Made by a program: the position numbers and the translations under genes. Below the pieces are notes generated by a model. The model made no database searches. It was not told the DNA's origin and was given only the letters and a program-made list of their open reading frames with translations. 64,000 bases of DNA from Prostheceraeus crozeri. Lineage: Eukaryota > Platyhelminthes > Polycladida > Euryleptidae. The stretch lies in contig CAJQUW010006167.1 of assembly GCA_907163375.1 (NCBI GenBank), positions 62,001-126,000 of the forward strand, read 5' to 3'. Positions 1 to 12,252 of this stretch are shown here, one piece after another (the stretch's first letter is position 1; every line of letters starts with the position of its first letter).

Positions 1-290
1 GTTGGAAGAAGTGATCACGGAGAAAAGACTGAGGTGGTTCGGGCATGTGAAGAGGAGAAACGGAGAAGGAGCCCTTGGTCGTGTACTGGACATCGTGGTG
101 GAAGGAGCGCGTCCTCGAGGAAGGCCGAAGAAGACTTGGCTCGCAAACGTCAAAGATGATCTGACGAGGATTGGTGCGACAGAAGAGGACGCCCAGGATC
201 GAAACCATTGGAGACGGTTGATCAAACGTCAAACCCTCTAGTCATAGGGGAAACGAAGACGCTAAAAGGATAAAGTAAAGTAAGTAAGTA
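1..290 (+). mobile_element. 3' end of an RTE-like (CFDP2-type) LINE
   Basis: The first 238 bases are open and read as the C-terminal end of a LINE polyprotein, with a TAG stop at 239-241. The block [10 protein letters not shown], a Gly-Arg-Pro-Lys-Lys-Thr-Trp motif and a closing Trp-Arg-Arg are the usual terminus of RTE-like reverse transcriptases found in proteins called craniofacial development protein 2-like. A short 3' UTR runs into GTAA/TAAG repeats at about 272-292, the kind of microsatellite tail these LINEs end with. The rest of the element lies left of the window. The same terminal block recurs at 35850-36000 and, more diverged, near 47000. The group call is by motif recognition, so the exact clade is uncertain. 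Confidence 0.75.
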
Positions 291-292
291 AG

Positions 293-1321
293 CTCATTCA
301 CTTGTCAAGCTTAATTTCTTAACAAGACAAAGTTTTCAGCCAACTTGTTCAGAAAATTGCATTCACTGAATGGAGCACTTCCTGTATCAGATTATTAGCT
401 CATCAACTTACCTACATCCAGACCCTTTCAAAATACTATTGCAATATTATTGATGACAAGATAGAAGAGCAATAAATATATTGCAATACTTTTTGTTTGC
501 AATAAATACATTGCAATATATTACAATACGTCAGTTAACGTTATTAAAAGTTCATTCATTACGTTACTAATTAATGTAGCAATTCAGGGGTCATATGTTC
601 ACAATTCAGCGTTTGATATCCGCATGTCTGCGTGGTCTTCAATATAGTATTTCAGCCTATACTAAGCCATACTAAAAAAGTAAATAAGTTTACCGGTCAG
701 ACATCAGTGCATGTGGAATGATTATTTGGATTACTACTTTATGTTGATGATATCCGTAAATCACGGATAAAATTTACGACTGAAGAATGTATATAATGTC
801 CAAATTGTAAGCATTAGTTACTAGTCGATGTATGGTCACAATTTATATATTTTGTAGACATAAAAATAGTAACCATAAACGAATTATTGGAGTTAGGCCT
901 AACTACCGTAAGTAATAGAACAATAAGCTGTTTAATACATAACTTAACACAGTATATTCAAATAAAACCGCCTAACAACTATTAACAATCTGATCTTCTT
1001 TTATAAAGCAGATACACATGAGTTTCCATGTCAACGGATTTTGCAATGCTTGACTATCCAAGAAATGTCGATTGAAATTCAAGAACTGGTATTCCAGATT
1101 AACAGACAGAGTTCCTTGATGACGATCAGAACAAGGGAAGCCAGCATTACTGAAAATCTTCCAGCGTTATGAGTGGTGAGTTCCCATATGTATATGAGAA
1201 TGTACGAAGAAGATTCCGAAGGTCAACGCGTCATCAGTGTGTCAATTTCACTCAATCCACAGCCGTGTTCAGAGCTGCCTCGTCTCCTTACTAAACAAAA
1301 ACTTGCGTAGTGGGTGTCATG
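293..1321. other. AT-rich non-coding stretch with TTGCAATA-type repeats
   Basis: No exon was recognised. Around 430-530 there are several copies of ATATTGCAATA-like words, and similar words recur at about 1645-1745 beyond the MITE. They may mark a small decayed inverted-repeat element. A TTAGGCCTAA word lies at 893-902. The stretch is probably intronic or upstream sequence of the CPS gene. Confidence 0.4.
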
Positions 1322-1444
1322 CAGGGATCGCAATTTTCCGGATTTTTGCGAAATTATCTAATGTAAATAATTCAAATTTATGCATTCAACCCCTGGTTTT
1401 ACCCGATTTTCCGGGTTTTTTTCTTGGGTGAATTGCAATCCCTG
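1322..1444. mobile_element. Non-autonomous hAT MITE, 123 bp, with 8-bp target duplication
   Basis: The element starts CAGGGATCGCAATT and ends with the inverse complement of CAGGGATTGCAATT, so its terminal inverted repeats are 14 bp with one mismatch. It is flanked by a perfect 8-bp direct repeat GTGTCATG at 1314-1321 and 1445-1452. Eight-bp duplications and a CAGGG terminus are typical of the hAT superfamily. There is no room for a transposase. It sits upstream of, or in an intron of, the CPS gene. Confidence 0.85.
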
Positions 1445-1452
1445 GTGTCATG

Positions 1453-2215
1453 CATATAGACAAAGGAGTGGTGTTATGATGACTAAACAGATGGATGCCG
1501 AAATATGAACATCTCATGATGTCATTGATATAATACATTCCATTTGTACAGCAGGTGGCGCGACTTTCATCTTGATCTTATTCTAATTTGGTCTCTAAGC
1601 GCTAGTATGGAGCTACTATTTCCCAGTAAAATCATTTGATCTCCTAGACAATACTATTGCAACATATGCAATAGTATTTGCAGCTCAAAGGTGGTGCAAT
1701 AAATATAGTGAAATACAAATTATTGCAATATATTTGAATAGCAATAATATTTTCAAAGGGTCTGCCAACACCTGCCGGCCTACCTATGGTAATTGCATGA
1801 TGAAGGTGGATGAAGAAAGCAGATATATTGGCCTTATGTTAGATCTGTCAAATAAGGGTGAAATTTGTGTTTATCCTGTAGATAAGTTCTTCGCAAATGA
1901 GTCTGCTGACGGCTGAGTTTTCGACACCCCGTTTTTTTTACATACGCTGGGTTTTATTGCTACAAGAAACTTGATCCGCTAATTGGGGAATGAGAAAGAG
2001 CAACTTGCATATTCATGCTAACTTTTTGTGATTACACTAAGGTCGTAGCTGTGTCACATCAAGTTACTGGTTTGCTGTATATGTGTAATCATTGCTTTCA
2101 CGCATAGACATCAATGCAACCCGCTTCTGATGAATTAAGCATTCACTGTTGAATTCCCCCATGACGGTTTCATGGCACCGGGGCATTATGTACATCAGAA
2201 TCTCAACATTTTCAG
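1453..2215. other. Non-coding, presumed intron upstream of the first visible CPS exon
   Basis: No CPS exon could be found here. A splice acceptor (ATTTTCAG) closes the stretch at 2215. A 60-codon open frame at 1734-1916 matches nothing recognised. Confidence 0.5.
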
Positions 2216-2645
2216 GTTGTTCGTCATTTTGGAATTGTCGGTGAATGCAACATCCAGTACTCTCTGCATCCAGAATCTCTTGAATATTGTATCATTGAAA
2301 TCAATGCTCGATTGTCAAGATCATCCGCGCTCGCTAGCAAAGCTACTGGATATCCTCTCGCGTTCATTGCCGCTAAACTGTCCCTTGGAATCACCTTACC
2401 TGAAATCAAAAACGCTACAACGAAAACCACGACAGCCTGCTTCGAGCCTAGTCTTGATTACATCACAACTAAAATTCCTCGATGGGATCTGGATCGCTTC
2501 CAGCATACACCCAAGGAAATTGGCTCTTCAATGAAGAGTGTTGGTGAAGTTATGGCAATTGGCCGCACTTTCGAAGAGTCTCTTCAAAAAGCTTTAAGAA
2601 TGACTCATCCGACTGTTGATGGATTTACATCCACACTTCCAGCAG
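2216..2645 (+). CDS. CPS1: Carbamoyl-phosphate synthetase (CPS I/III type), exon a: end of first ATP-grasp domain
   Basis: CPS makes carbamoyl phosphate from bicarbonate, ATP and ammonia or glutamine. In animals the CPS I/III type works in mitochondria for the urea cycle or related nitrogen metabolism. This exon opens in phase 0 after TTTTCAG with [15 protein letters not shown] and ends in phase 1 at a GTAATT donor. It carries the ATP-grasp signature [20 protein letters not shown] and then [38 protein letters not shown] and the start of the oligomerisation domain, all very close to vertebrate CPS1. The six exons 2216-13108 sum to 2463 bases, exactly 821 codons with the stop, about the last 55% of a protein of roughly 1,500 residues. 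The N-terminal glutaminase-like domain and first ATP-grasp start lie left of the window, so CPS I and CPS III cannot be told apart. No breaks were seen. Confidence 0.97.
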
Positions 2646-4649
2646 GTAATTATGACAAGCATCGTATTCAATTTCTACAGGAAGTAGCAATTTCTTGCAG
2701 TTTTTCTAATAGATAATAGCTGTGACTGTACTTCGTTCATGTTAGCATAAAGTCACTGAGGTAATCTGATTATGATAGCGTCAGGATACCAATTTGGATT
2801 GTGATTTTTGGCATATACATGTATATTGATAGCATTTTCTGACTATTTGAATCTTTCGTGCAGGAAGTGGCTAACTGTCAAGCAGGATGGAAACGATTTG
2901 AGAAAGTTATATTTAGTCAATGAATGAGGTAATTAGGTAATGGTCAATGTTAACTTCTGTTGAGTGTTCGATTTATTTTTCATTGGGTTTCATACACCAG
3001 TCAGTTATCAACTTCTCTCTAGAACACACTGCTTGAATACTGTCCAACAAAGATATTTAATCCACTATTATTTTCTTGTCATGTCAATACAGAAACATAA
3101 TTTCGGACATCTACAAATTCTAAAATGAGTTCCGTCACTCAAAATAAGACTACATGAAATACAAAAAACTAGTTTACGAATTCGCATATGGATGAATGAC
3201 TCTCAACCTGGGGAACAGAAGGCACTTAGGCGAATAAAATGAACTAAGCATGAATGAGCTTAAGATGGCATTGCTGTTAAAGGGAAAATAAATTGTCTGT
3301 ATAATATAATGGCATAAATGTATTAATTTAGGAAAATCCTTGTGTTTACGTTTTCTATCAATAATTCAGACTTGTGTCAATTACTCATGGAATTTACTAA
3401 TGGAATTGATTGCAATTACAAATTACTCTGCTTTTCTTCAATTACATTTCAATTGCTTTGCAATTACTTTATATAACTCCTTGTTCTTAATTTAAATTTT
3501 AACAATTCAGTTTCTTCGCAAATTTCTTTTAAAAGTTGCCGGTAGTTGCACCTGTAGTATATATCTAAGTACAATGTATTATTGCAGTTATTGGAACGCA
3601 TTATCGACGATGAGAATAAAGTAATTTATGCTGCATGTTGAATGAATATTTAACAGTACTGATTCCAAAGTAATTGCAATTATTTCTCAATTACATGGCT
3701 ATAAATGTAATTGATTACAATTACAAATTACTCATTAGATAATTTAGTCGATTGCAATTACTTATAACAGTAGTTGTAATTGCAATCACAATTACAACAC
3801 AAGTCTGCAATAATTACAGACGATTGTTGCCGCACTAAAGGCTCCACTATCGAAGACACAAGGTTGTCAAATATTGGTAGCCGATGATGTAAATACGTCA
3901 AGAAAATTACGTACCTAGGCAGATCGCTCACATGAAAAAGGAGAATATCTTCGAGCATTCAAAGCAGTATTTAATGTGTCCAAAAGTTTTTTCGTTCCGA
4001 CTTTGTCAATAGAACTTATTAGAAATTATTGACTCATTAAATGCTGTTATGAATATGCTGCATTCTCGTTTCCACGTCTACCAGCAGACTCTCTGACCCG
4101 ATCATGTGATGTCTATCTCGCCTACGTTCCTGATAATTCTCGGAACAAAGAAAATGACACACTTGGTGACCCTTGTGCCCTTTTATCATTATCATTATTG
4201 TGCCCTTTTATATGTTCTTGATGGTATTCCTATCCAACTCAATTATATGTCATTGATTCAATCAGCATGAAATGACAAAAAAAAAGATAAAGGACCAGGA
4301 ACTCAAAAAAGTCGGAAAGTAACAATATAATCAAATGTCATATTTAAATGTGCTCACCCTATGTGCTTATTCAACATTAAAGGTGTAGTTCGGACAATTT
4401 TACATATCGTATCTCTTTGCTCTTTCAATGCTAGCCGCATTCTTGGTCTCCGTTGTTTGTTACATTTTTTCATGACTCACCGCAATATGCCTACAAATGG
4501 AGAAAACCTTTCATATCCACTATTAATGAGTAACACATAGGGGTGAATTGACAATATATTCATGAAATTGCCTTTGAACTACAATGGTCTGGCCACATTG
4601 TCTCCAAATAAATGACATAATTTATTTATTATGATAAGACGTAAAAAAA
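2646..4649. other. CPS intron 1, left part
   Basis: Non-coding intron. Apart from the CAATTAC-rich repeat zone (3385-3800) nothing was recognised. Confidence 0.5.
3385..3800. repeat. CAATTAC-rich degenerate repeat with a 12-bp hairpin
   Basis: The words TTGCAATTAC, CAATTACAAATTAC and their complements recur many times in two clusters (3400-3480, 3670-3795). At 3750-3787, GATTGCAATTAC faces GTAATTGCAATC across a 14-base loop. This looks like a decayed inverted-repeat element or simple-sequence expansion. No target duplication was found. Confidence 0.5.
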
Positions 4650-5075
4650 AATAAATGGCAATAGCTGCCGCAGATCCACGTGTCCAAAGTTATGTTGTCA
4701 TGGAAAGTATTACATCGACGAGCCAGCCACACCCACTGCTGCCCTAGATTTGTCTTGCCTTGCAGACTGTAGGCATTTTCAAGATCAGTGGTCGCGGAAT
4801 TAATGTACAGCTACACTAAAATCAGGTTTGTAGGAGTAAAATTGCATCAATGGGTCGAAGGCGCATGAAAAGTCACAGAAGAAGTCATCAGAGATGTTGA
4901 ATTCTTTTATTCCAAGCAGTAGATGAATCTTATTCAATAACCATTCTTCAATTTCGAAAGTGTCAAGGAGTGTACTTCTGTATGGTGCCTGTCTTATCAC
5001 TTCAATCGCGCAAGCTGTGATTTCTCCGTTTTCTGACAGAATTCCGGTGTAGCGTTTAAATGGATAAATTAATTT
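4650..5075 (-). pseudogene. Unidentified protein-like ORF pair, minus strand, probably a frameshifted gene fragment
   Basis: On the minus strand an open frame runs from 5075 to 4800 and includes the residues KRYTGILSENGEITACAIEV. The neighbouring frame is then open from about 4809 to 4650 and includes DLENAYSLQGKTNLGQQWVW. The two frames abut at about 4800, and both have protein-like composition, unlike the surrounding AT-rich intron. A single frameshift in an old coding sequence explains this best. I do not recognise the family and see no conserved enzyme motif. It lies inside CPS intron 1 in the opposite orientation. It could be a processed pseudogene or part of an unknown mobile element. 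Confidence 0.35.
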
Positions 5076-5624
5076 TCATAATATTGTGTCCATAATAGCG
5101 GTGTAGGAAATGTTAACACATTGCTACACATTGTGATTACAGCATATTTATCCATTACATATATTCAAATATTCCACCACCAGGGAGTCAACGAAAGCAA
5201 AAAAACAACGAGGCCTATAGAATATTTGTAAATATGAAAGCTTAATAGGAAGCTACATTGTATATCAATGAAGGTCATGTAGCTGTGCTAGGCAGCTAAT
5301 CAGATAGCAGTGGCATTTCATGACACATCTCCAGCTTCAAAATTGTTCTTCAACATTACTTCATCTATTTAATGTGTACTGACACGGTCGCTCTGCTGGC
5401 GTTCTCCTAACTTCTGTGAAGCGGAAATCCTATTCTAAATATCTTGAGATAGGATGAGATTTGGATTACTAACCATAAATCAATCATGCACACACTAATA
5501 GTCAAAATTAGTTTCAATTTCAAAATCACAGTAGTATTTTGTGATACGTGAATAATTATGTGAATAGCGATTTTTATTTAATTCGTTAAAATTACTCATT
5601 TTAGATCTTCAAAATGTCGCCTTA

Positions 5625-6374
5625 ATAGTCCGGGAGCCAGCGTGAAGTTGTGCAGGGAACGAGGTAGTACACAAAACTTTCACATAGCATAGTACACCTC
5701 TAACCTACTGCAAAACTTCGCGTCTGCCGGATCAGATCATTTGCTTTTCAGAAATAGAGAGGATAACAAAATCCTATGTATTTCCAATGGTAAAATTGTG
5801 ACATTTAAGGTGTTGACTCCATTTTTTCGAATTTTTGCGCATAAAAGTTACACGAATTGGTATTTTGTTGAACTGGTTATTATAGAAATCATCTACAGAA
5901 TATGATCTTTCAAATGAGTTATCATTCAGTGACAGAGGATGAAGTAAAGTGTACAAACAGACACTTTTCGTTTAAGTATATCAACAATTTTCCTGAAATT
6001 TCGATGTTAAAATTTGCAGTTACACCAACGAAAAGTGTCTGTTTGTACACTTTACTTCATCCTCTGTCACTGAATGATAGCTCATTTGAAAGATCATGAT
6101 CTGTAGATGATTTCTATAATAACCAGTTCAACAAAATACCAATTTGTGTAACTTTTATGCGCAAAAATTCGAAAAAATGGAGTCAACACCTTAAATGTCA
6201 CAATTTTACCACTGGAAATACATAGGATTGTGTTATCCTCTCTATTTCTGAAAAGCAAATGATCTGATCCGGCAGACGCGAAGTTTTGCAGTAGGTTAGA
6301 GGTGTACTATGCTATGTGAAAGTTTTATGTACTACCTCGTTCCCTGCACAACTTCACGCTAGCTCCCGGACTAT
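5625..6374. repeat. Long palindrome: two 346-bp inverted arms around a 58-bp spacer, related to a Penelope-like element 5' end
   Basis: The left arm (5625-5970) begins ATAGTCCGGGAGC. The right arm (6029-6374) is its inverse complement and ends CCCGGACTAT. Both arms are 346 bp and differ by only scattered substitutions. The spacer 5971-6028 is not symmetrical. The left arm plus spacer (406 bp) is matched again at 24619-25024, directly in front of a Penelope-like reverse-transcriptase ORF. The palindrome therefore looks like two 5' ends of that element facing each other, or a fold-back element whose arm that element carries. A worn copy spans 46313-47713. It lies in CPS intron 1. Confidence 0.9.
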
Positions 6375-8010
6375 AAGGTCAAGGTGGATAATGGGGCTGA
6401 TTTCATGCAGCATATGATAAGCATAATTTTGGCAATGTTTCTCAAGGGGGTTCATGTTGCCCAAATGAAAGCCACATGATTTTGAACGGTTCTCGGTCAC
6501 TGATTGGAATTAAGACATTCAACTACGCAGATTATTGTTTCACGATAGTTCAAATTGAAGCAAGCGTGCTTGTTTTAAAGCACATTGTAGAACAAATTCT
6601 GAGAATGAACGACATTTCACCATGCTGCTATTTTTTTTGCTTTCGATTAGGCTAACTGCAGATTTAAATGTATATTTCCAACAAGGTCAAGTAGGTCAGA
6701 AATTTCACAAAATTTCGATTTAAGGAATTTTTAGATATCATTGGAAATAATGGGTAACTTGAAAAGATCACGATGAAATTTTCTTATGCAAATACTTCTT
6801 GCTTCAATTTTTTTTGAAAACATTTTGTCTTGTAAAGACAACTTCGAATGAAAAGCTGGACCCCAGCGTATCAAAAGTTGCGAAACACAGTTCGAATACT
6901 GATGACAGTTGTCAAGCGAGTGCAAGTTTCTAAACACTCTACGGACTGCATATTTATTTGCCACAACTTTCCTTATTTTCTCAATTTGCAAAATTCTCAA
7001 GCTTGGTACTGTATAATAAATTTGCTTTGTAGTTAAATGTGTGCGACTATTTGGTTACATCTCGATGAAAAGCTGCGATTTGGTGCTATACAAGTGTGTG
7101 GAATTAATATTATCTAAAAATCAACATTAGAAGATGTGTAATGTAGCATCGCAAGTGTATGTGTTCATTTCATTTGTAGATGCATTAATTTAGAAGTTTT
7201 GTTCAGTCAACCAGGACTAAAGATGTTGTATTTTATTAATGAAATATTTATCTATCAAGTCGTGTAGTGATACTTTATGTTCAGCAAGCTATTCGCATGT
7301 GTTTTCACACTTAGCAGGATAACGAGAACTGGAGCACCAACACGGAAAAATATGCGGATCGTGAGATCAATAGGCCAAAAGTTCATGGCAACGAGAAAAA
7401 TGTCAATCTGGCCTGCTGGTCACGTAGGGGAAACGAAACGCTCTTTCGTAATCTGTCTCAGAAATTCATTTGATGGCCGTACACGAGAATCATGTGTTTA
7501 CTGCATGTACAGGGATAGATGATGCGTACAGTTGATGCAATTCATTTTAGTTGTTGATATCCGTCTTTTAAGTTCACTGAGAAGTTGCTATGTCTGTTCG
7601 TATAGTCATAACGGCTGATGAGTTGATAATGTACAAGTACATGTATATTGACAAATAAAGTAGCTGAGCTTAAGTACGATAAAGCTACTGTAAAAGTTTT
7701 CATCGAACAATCGCAGGAATTGATCATTTTCTGAAATTGACTTAATATGCAAATCGCTTGAATAAATAAGGAGCTGTGTCAATGTTGAGAGATTTGAACT
7801 ATGCCTGCTGTTGATTCCTGATGTTGGATGAAATGACAGCTATTCAGAAATTGTTTTCATACCTTGGAAATATGTTCAATAGACTTTGATCATCCCTGAC
7901 TTTGATGAATTTTTGCCTGCGGTAGACAATGACAAATAACAGTTTTAATGTTTAACAACACCACTTATCAATGACCCATTTATATCATTTCATACATAAT
8001 CATGTTTCAG
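6375..8010. other. CPS intron 1, right part
   Basis: No coding or repeat signal was recognised. Short open frames on both strands (for example 7277-7522) lack family resemblance. The stretch ends at a CATGTTTCAG acceptor. Confidence 0.5.
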
Positions 8011-8453
8011 GCAAAAAATATCCAGCTGATTTCAATTTGATGGACAATATCAAAATGCCCAACAATTCACGAATTCACTACATCTGCAAAGCCTTGGAAG
8101 AAGGAGTTACTGTAGACGAAATCCACGAAATTTCCAGGATTGACAAATGGTTCTTACACAAGCTCGATCGAGTCAACAGCATTGCGACTATTCTCAAAGA
8201 AATTGGAGCAAAATCGTCCCCTCTAAACTCAGTTGATAAAGAGCTTATGCTTGTTTCAAAGTCAGCTGGATTCTCTGACAAGCATATGGGTCGGCTATTG
8301 CAAGTTGGAGAGTTTGATGTTCGTCAATCTCGACAGGGATTCGGTCTTAGACCTTGGGTGAAACAAATTGACACGATGGCTGCTGAATACCCAACAGTAA
8401 CAAACTATCTTTACTGTACTTACAATGCTATGGAACATGATCTTACGTTCGAT
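8011..8453 (+). CDS. CPS1: CPS I/III exon b: oligomerisation domain
   Basis: The exon starts after GTTTCAG in phase 1, completing a Gly codon, and ends in phase 0 before GTAAGT. It encodes 147 residues of the CPS oligomerisation (helical) domain. HYICKALEEGVTVDEIHEIS and IDKWFLHKL match the family's [20 protein letters not shown] region. PWVKQIDTMAAEYPTVTNYL and YCTYNAMEHD lead into the second ATP-grasp half. The segment between (IATILKEIGAKSSPLNS) is the normally variable part. The frame is clean, and the spacing to exon a fits a 5.4-kb intron. Confidence 0.96.
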
Positions 8454-8936
8454 GTAAGTATGTCGTTCATATACATGTTGCATATCACATTGAATTTGAA
8501 AATACTGGGTATAATAGCTTCATTTTTATGTGAGAGTTCAAATGCAATAAGCGCCACATTGGTGATATTGAGATAACCGCGATTTTTTTTGCTGTGTCGC
8601 AAATATTGAACTAATTGCATTTTTCGACTCCTAGTAATTGAATACCTAGTTTATGTGATTGATTGACATTGCAATTTGAAATGTTTGATCGTCGCCTCGC
8701 TAAATCAGTTTTAAGTCACTAGACATAGTCAATCCCAAATATTCTGTATGATAATTCTATTTTATTACATGATGGCATTTTTACTTGACGACTCGGTGCT
8801 TGAATCGTGCTAAATTTTCTAAAAAAATCTAACTTTTTAATTGTAAATGATTCTGAATTATAGTTAGCTTAATACCAATTTTAGTGGAAACTTCTAAAGA
8901 AAGCATAGTCCCCTAAAAAAGTCTTCTTTCTTGCAG

Positions 8937-9229
8937 GATCATGGCGTCATGGTACTCGGCTGCGGTCCGTATCACATCGGCAGTTCAGTAGAATTCGATT
9001 GGTGCGCTGTGTCTGCCATCAGACAGCTCCGAGCTTTGGGTGAGAAGACCGTCGTAGTCAACCATAACCCTGAGACCGTATCCACTGACTTTGACGAGTG
9101 TGACAGGCTCTACTTTGACGAATTGAGTTTGGAACGTGTCCTGGATATCTATGAGCAAGAAGCTTCTAGTGGTGTTATCATCTCTGTCGGAGGTCAAATA
9201 CCTAACAATTTGGCTCTACCTTTGTACAA
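8937..9229 (+). CDS. CPS1: CPS I/III exon c: start of second synthetase half
   Basis: The exon starts after CTTGCAG in phase 0 and ends in phase 2 before GTGAGT. It encodes the pre-ATP-grasp fold of the second half: [57 protein letters not shown] and [18 protein letters not shown]. Residues are near-identical to vertebrate CPS1 and CAD, so the protein is under strong constraint. This half phosphorylates carbamate, the last step of the reaction. Confidence 0.97.
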
Positions 9230-9999
9230 GTGAGTATACATTTTGTATGCTATTTACTTGGTGCTCGTTCTTTTTACAGAATCATAGGAAAAGCCCTGAG
9301 TTGGTTGTCTGTATGCATTTCGTTTGTCGTAATTATGATTATCCGTAATCAATACAGAATGTACCATGAACACTGCCAACCTCGTATTTATGGTGTTGTT
9401 CATTAGGTTAATCATGAGACATTCACAGAAGCAAAGCCACCACATTGCATAATTTCCTTCGGATTTCAAATTATCTGACGACACCCAGTCATTAGTAGAG
9501 TATGAAGTGATAGTTATGGTTCGGAGCTGCCGTGTGGCATCTTTGACCTTGAAGCACAACACAATCGCGTTCCAGCTGAATCAGATCTGCGCTCAATCAG
9601 CATTAACCGACTTTAATGCTAATTTGACGAAAATTAATTGTCCTCCCACAAGCACATGCGCCGAATAGCGATAGGGTGCAGGATCTGATGTTTTATTTGA
9701 AAACTAGAAGAATACATTGTAAGGAGCATGAAACCAAGAAGCTGCTAGTTACCGTCGTTGCAATCTGTGGCTTATACTGTATATAAGTGCCATTCGCCGT
9801 ACATAAAATATCGATCGATCTTTGAGATGTTCATCCGCATTGATCAGCTGCTTTCGTTGGCCATTAACCATAACTTTACAGTAATATAAGCAAGATCTTA
9901 AGCATGGCATGTAAACATGTGATTGGTTGTATTGCAAGCTAAATATGATGCATCAGTTAACTGAACTACTCTAAAATAGACTCCACTTACCATTTGCAG

Positions 10000-10304
10000 A
10001 AAAGGAGTTAATGTGTTGGGAACTAATCCTGAACGTATCGATGATGCTGAAGACCGTTCGAAATTCTCTGCTATTCTTGATGATATCGGTGTTGAACAAG
10101 CACCTTGGCGATCTCTCACGTCCATCGAAGATGCTTTGGACTTCTCAGCAACTGTTGGATACCCTTGTCTCGTCCGACCATCGTATATTCTCTCTGGATC
10201 TGCTATGAACGTAGCTTACACGCCTGAAGAGCTGACCGAATTCTTGCAGCAAGCTGTTCAAGTCTCTGCCGATTATCCCGTTGTCATCACAAAGTTTGTT
10301 GAAG
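10000..10304 (+). CDS. CPS1: CPS I/III exon d: second ATP-grasp domain, first part
   Basis: The exon starts after TTTGCAG with one base that completes a Lys codon, and ends in phase 1 before GTAATT. It encodes GVNVLGTNPERIDDAEDRSK, the ATP-grasp A subdomain with ALDFSATVGYPCLVRPSYIL and SGSAMNVAYTPEELTEFLQQ, and ends VVITKFVEG. The Arg-Pro-Ser-Tyr and Gly-Ser-Ala-Met residues that hold ATP in this fold are present. Confidence 0.97.
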
Positions 10305-10895
10305 GTAATTTATCCTTGATAGAATGTCACTTCAGTAAATTGCTATCTGATTAGGTAGATGACCAGATAAGAAAATTGTCATTGATTCATCATGTTGAAA
10401 TTGAATTATGTGTACTGCCATGCTTGCAAGAACAAAATTCATCATTCTTGATTGCTTATTTACTTGTTCATCCATACTGTATGCTTTGTGAAGACGGTCA
10501 CAGCCGGTTTCTCAATGAACGCAATATCTTTCATAAATAAGTTTTTAAAATGATATATAACTCAGAGCAGCAGAATTATAGACATATTACGAAAGTACGC
10601 TGGTCTGTGTGTACCGGATATTGTGCAAATTGTACTTAAAAATCTTTCAAAATGGTTTTGTGTCTTTCAAAATGTTCTTGATCTGTTGATTGTAATGATA
10701 TTAAGAACATGCATCACAATGATATAAGATGGCAGCACTGTGTCAGGGAGTTCATCCAATTTCAATTGGAAACTGCGACTTCCGCGATGCAGAAAACGTT
10801 TCGAAAGTCTGTCGTTACTCAGATGACAACTGATTCAGAATCAGCATTTTTCGAGGAATCTTCGATTTAAGTTCGATAATTTCCTTTATCAACAG

Positions 10896-11031
10896 GTGCT
10901 CGGGAAGTGGAATGTGATGCTGTTGCACGAAAAGGAGAAATCGTTACTCACGCATTGTCGGAACATGTTGAAGACGCTGGAGTTCACAGCGGTGATGCTA
11001 CTTTGGTATTACCACCACACACTATCTCACC
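10896..11031 (+). CDS. CPS1: CPS I/III exon e: second ATP-grasp domain, core
   Basis: A short exon starting after CAACAG in phase 1 and ending in phase 2 before GTAAGT. It encodes [40 protein letters not shown] and [18 protein letters not shown] is an invariant nucleotide and metal-binding stretch of the second CPS ATP-grasp domain. The frame is clean. Confidence 0.96.
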
Positions 11032-12252
11032 GTAAGTATTTTTCATAAAATGAAATTTGCATGACCGTCAGAGCATTGGTTCCATTTTTGGCAGCAGCCA
11101 CGTGTAGTGTCATTAACATTCAAATGTTTAGTGATGTGCGTTTACAATTTTTAATGCAGTGAAAATTGCCCATTTAGTCTTAAAGATAAGCTTCATTTCC
11201 AAGCGGTCTTTAAAGATACTGAAAATAGTTGCACATTTATGGCACCTTTCGAAGACGACATTTTTCAAAGATCCGAATTTTGCCACTTTTTGCGAACATC
11301 TTGCATGATAACTTCTAACGAATCGTATCAACATCTATGTATCATATCATGATCTTCGATTATGCCATGAACTTTGAAAAGAGTATTGGAAATTACACTG
11401 TTTATGTATTTTATTATCATAATAATCTGGGGTGAGGCCCGCTGCGGGCATCTCGATTTTTGCGGCCAGCGGGCATTCCCCTGCGGGCACGGGCATGTAC
11501 AATGATGACTTAATCTGAAATTCATACCCGGTCAGTGGATATGCAGGTAGGGATTCATGGTGGCATACATGACGTAGACCTGATGCAGGAAGCCTGTTGT
11601 ATAATTGAATCTAGTCACTATCGAATTTAGTCCCATCGTATTCTTTAGTCACTATTTCTGAGGGCTACTGTTAGTATTCTAGTTAGGCCTATGTTAGTAT
11701 TCTACATATAGGCCTTATTATCCTGCTGTGAAAGATGGTATTTTTAGAATTTCCCTCCACAATGAATAGGCTTGCATAATATACATCGTCCCCGTAGGCA
11801 TATTCACACAAAGGAAGAGTTTTTATGCTGCATTGCCAGCTTCCGTTTCTCAGAAAAAACAGAAACGTGACATACTAAGCACAGGAGCAATAACTGAAGT
11901 GCGGACACGGTCATCATTTTTTATCATTTCAAAACGTATAAATTTTTGATAGTAGTGGCACATGTATTTTCCTGATCATTCGAGTTCTTTCGGTATCCGC
12001 AAGTCGTCCTTTTTAGTCGTATTCACATTTGAAATTACCTAGAAAAGCCTCAGTTTACAAAGTGCCTCATACATTCTTTCATCTATAGAAAATGTCAACC
12101 AGGATAAAGCAAATCACCTGAGAAACAGGTTAATGAGTACTAAAATAATTAACTCCATGAAATCATTCTTCTTAAAAAATGTCCTAAGTATCGCTTTGTC
12201 AATCAGATAATCATGGTATGCAACATTGCTTACTTATACTCTTTACTTTCAG

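Noticed and set aside
7277-7522. 81-codon plus-strand ORF in CPS intron 1
   Set aside because: No family resemblance, no splice context, and length expected by chance.
11430-11505. GC-rich CGGGCAT repeats in a CPS intron as a possible hAT end
   Set aside because: There is no inverted terminal pair and no target duplication. It is only a short GC-rich repeat.
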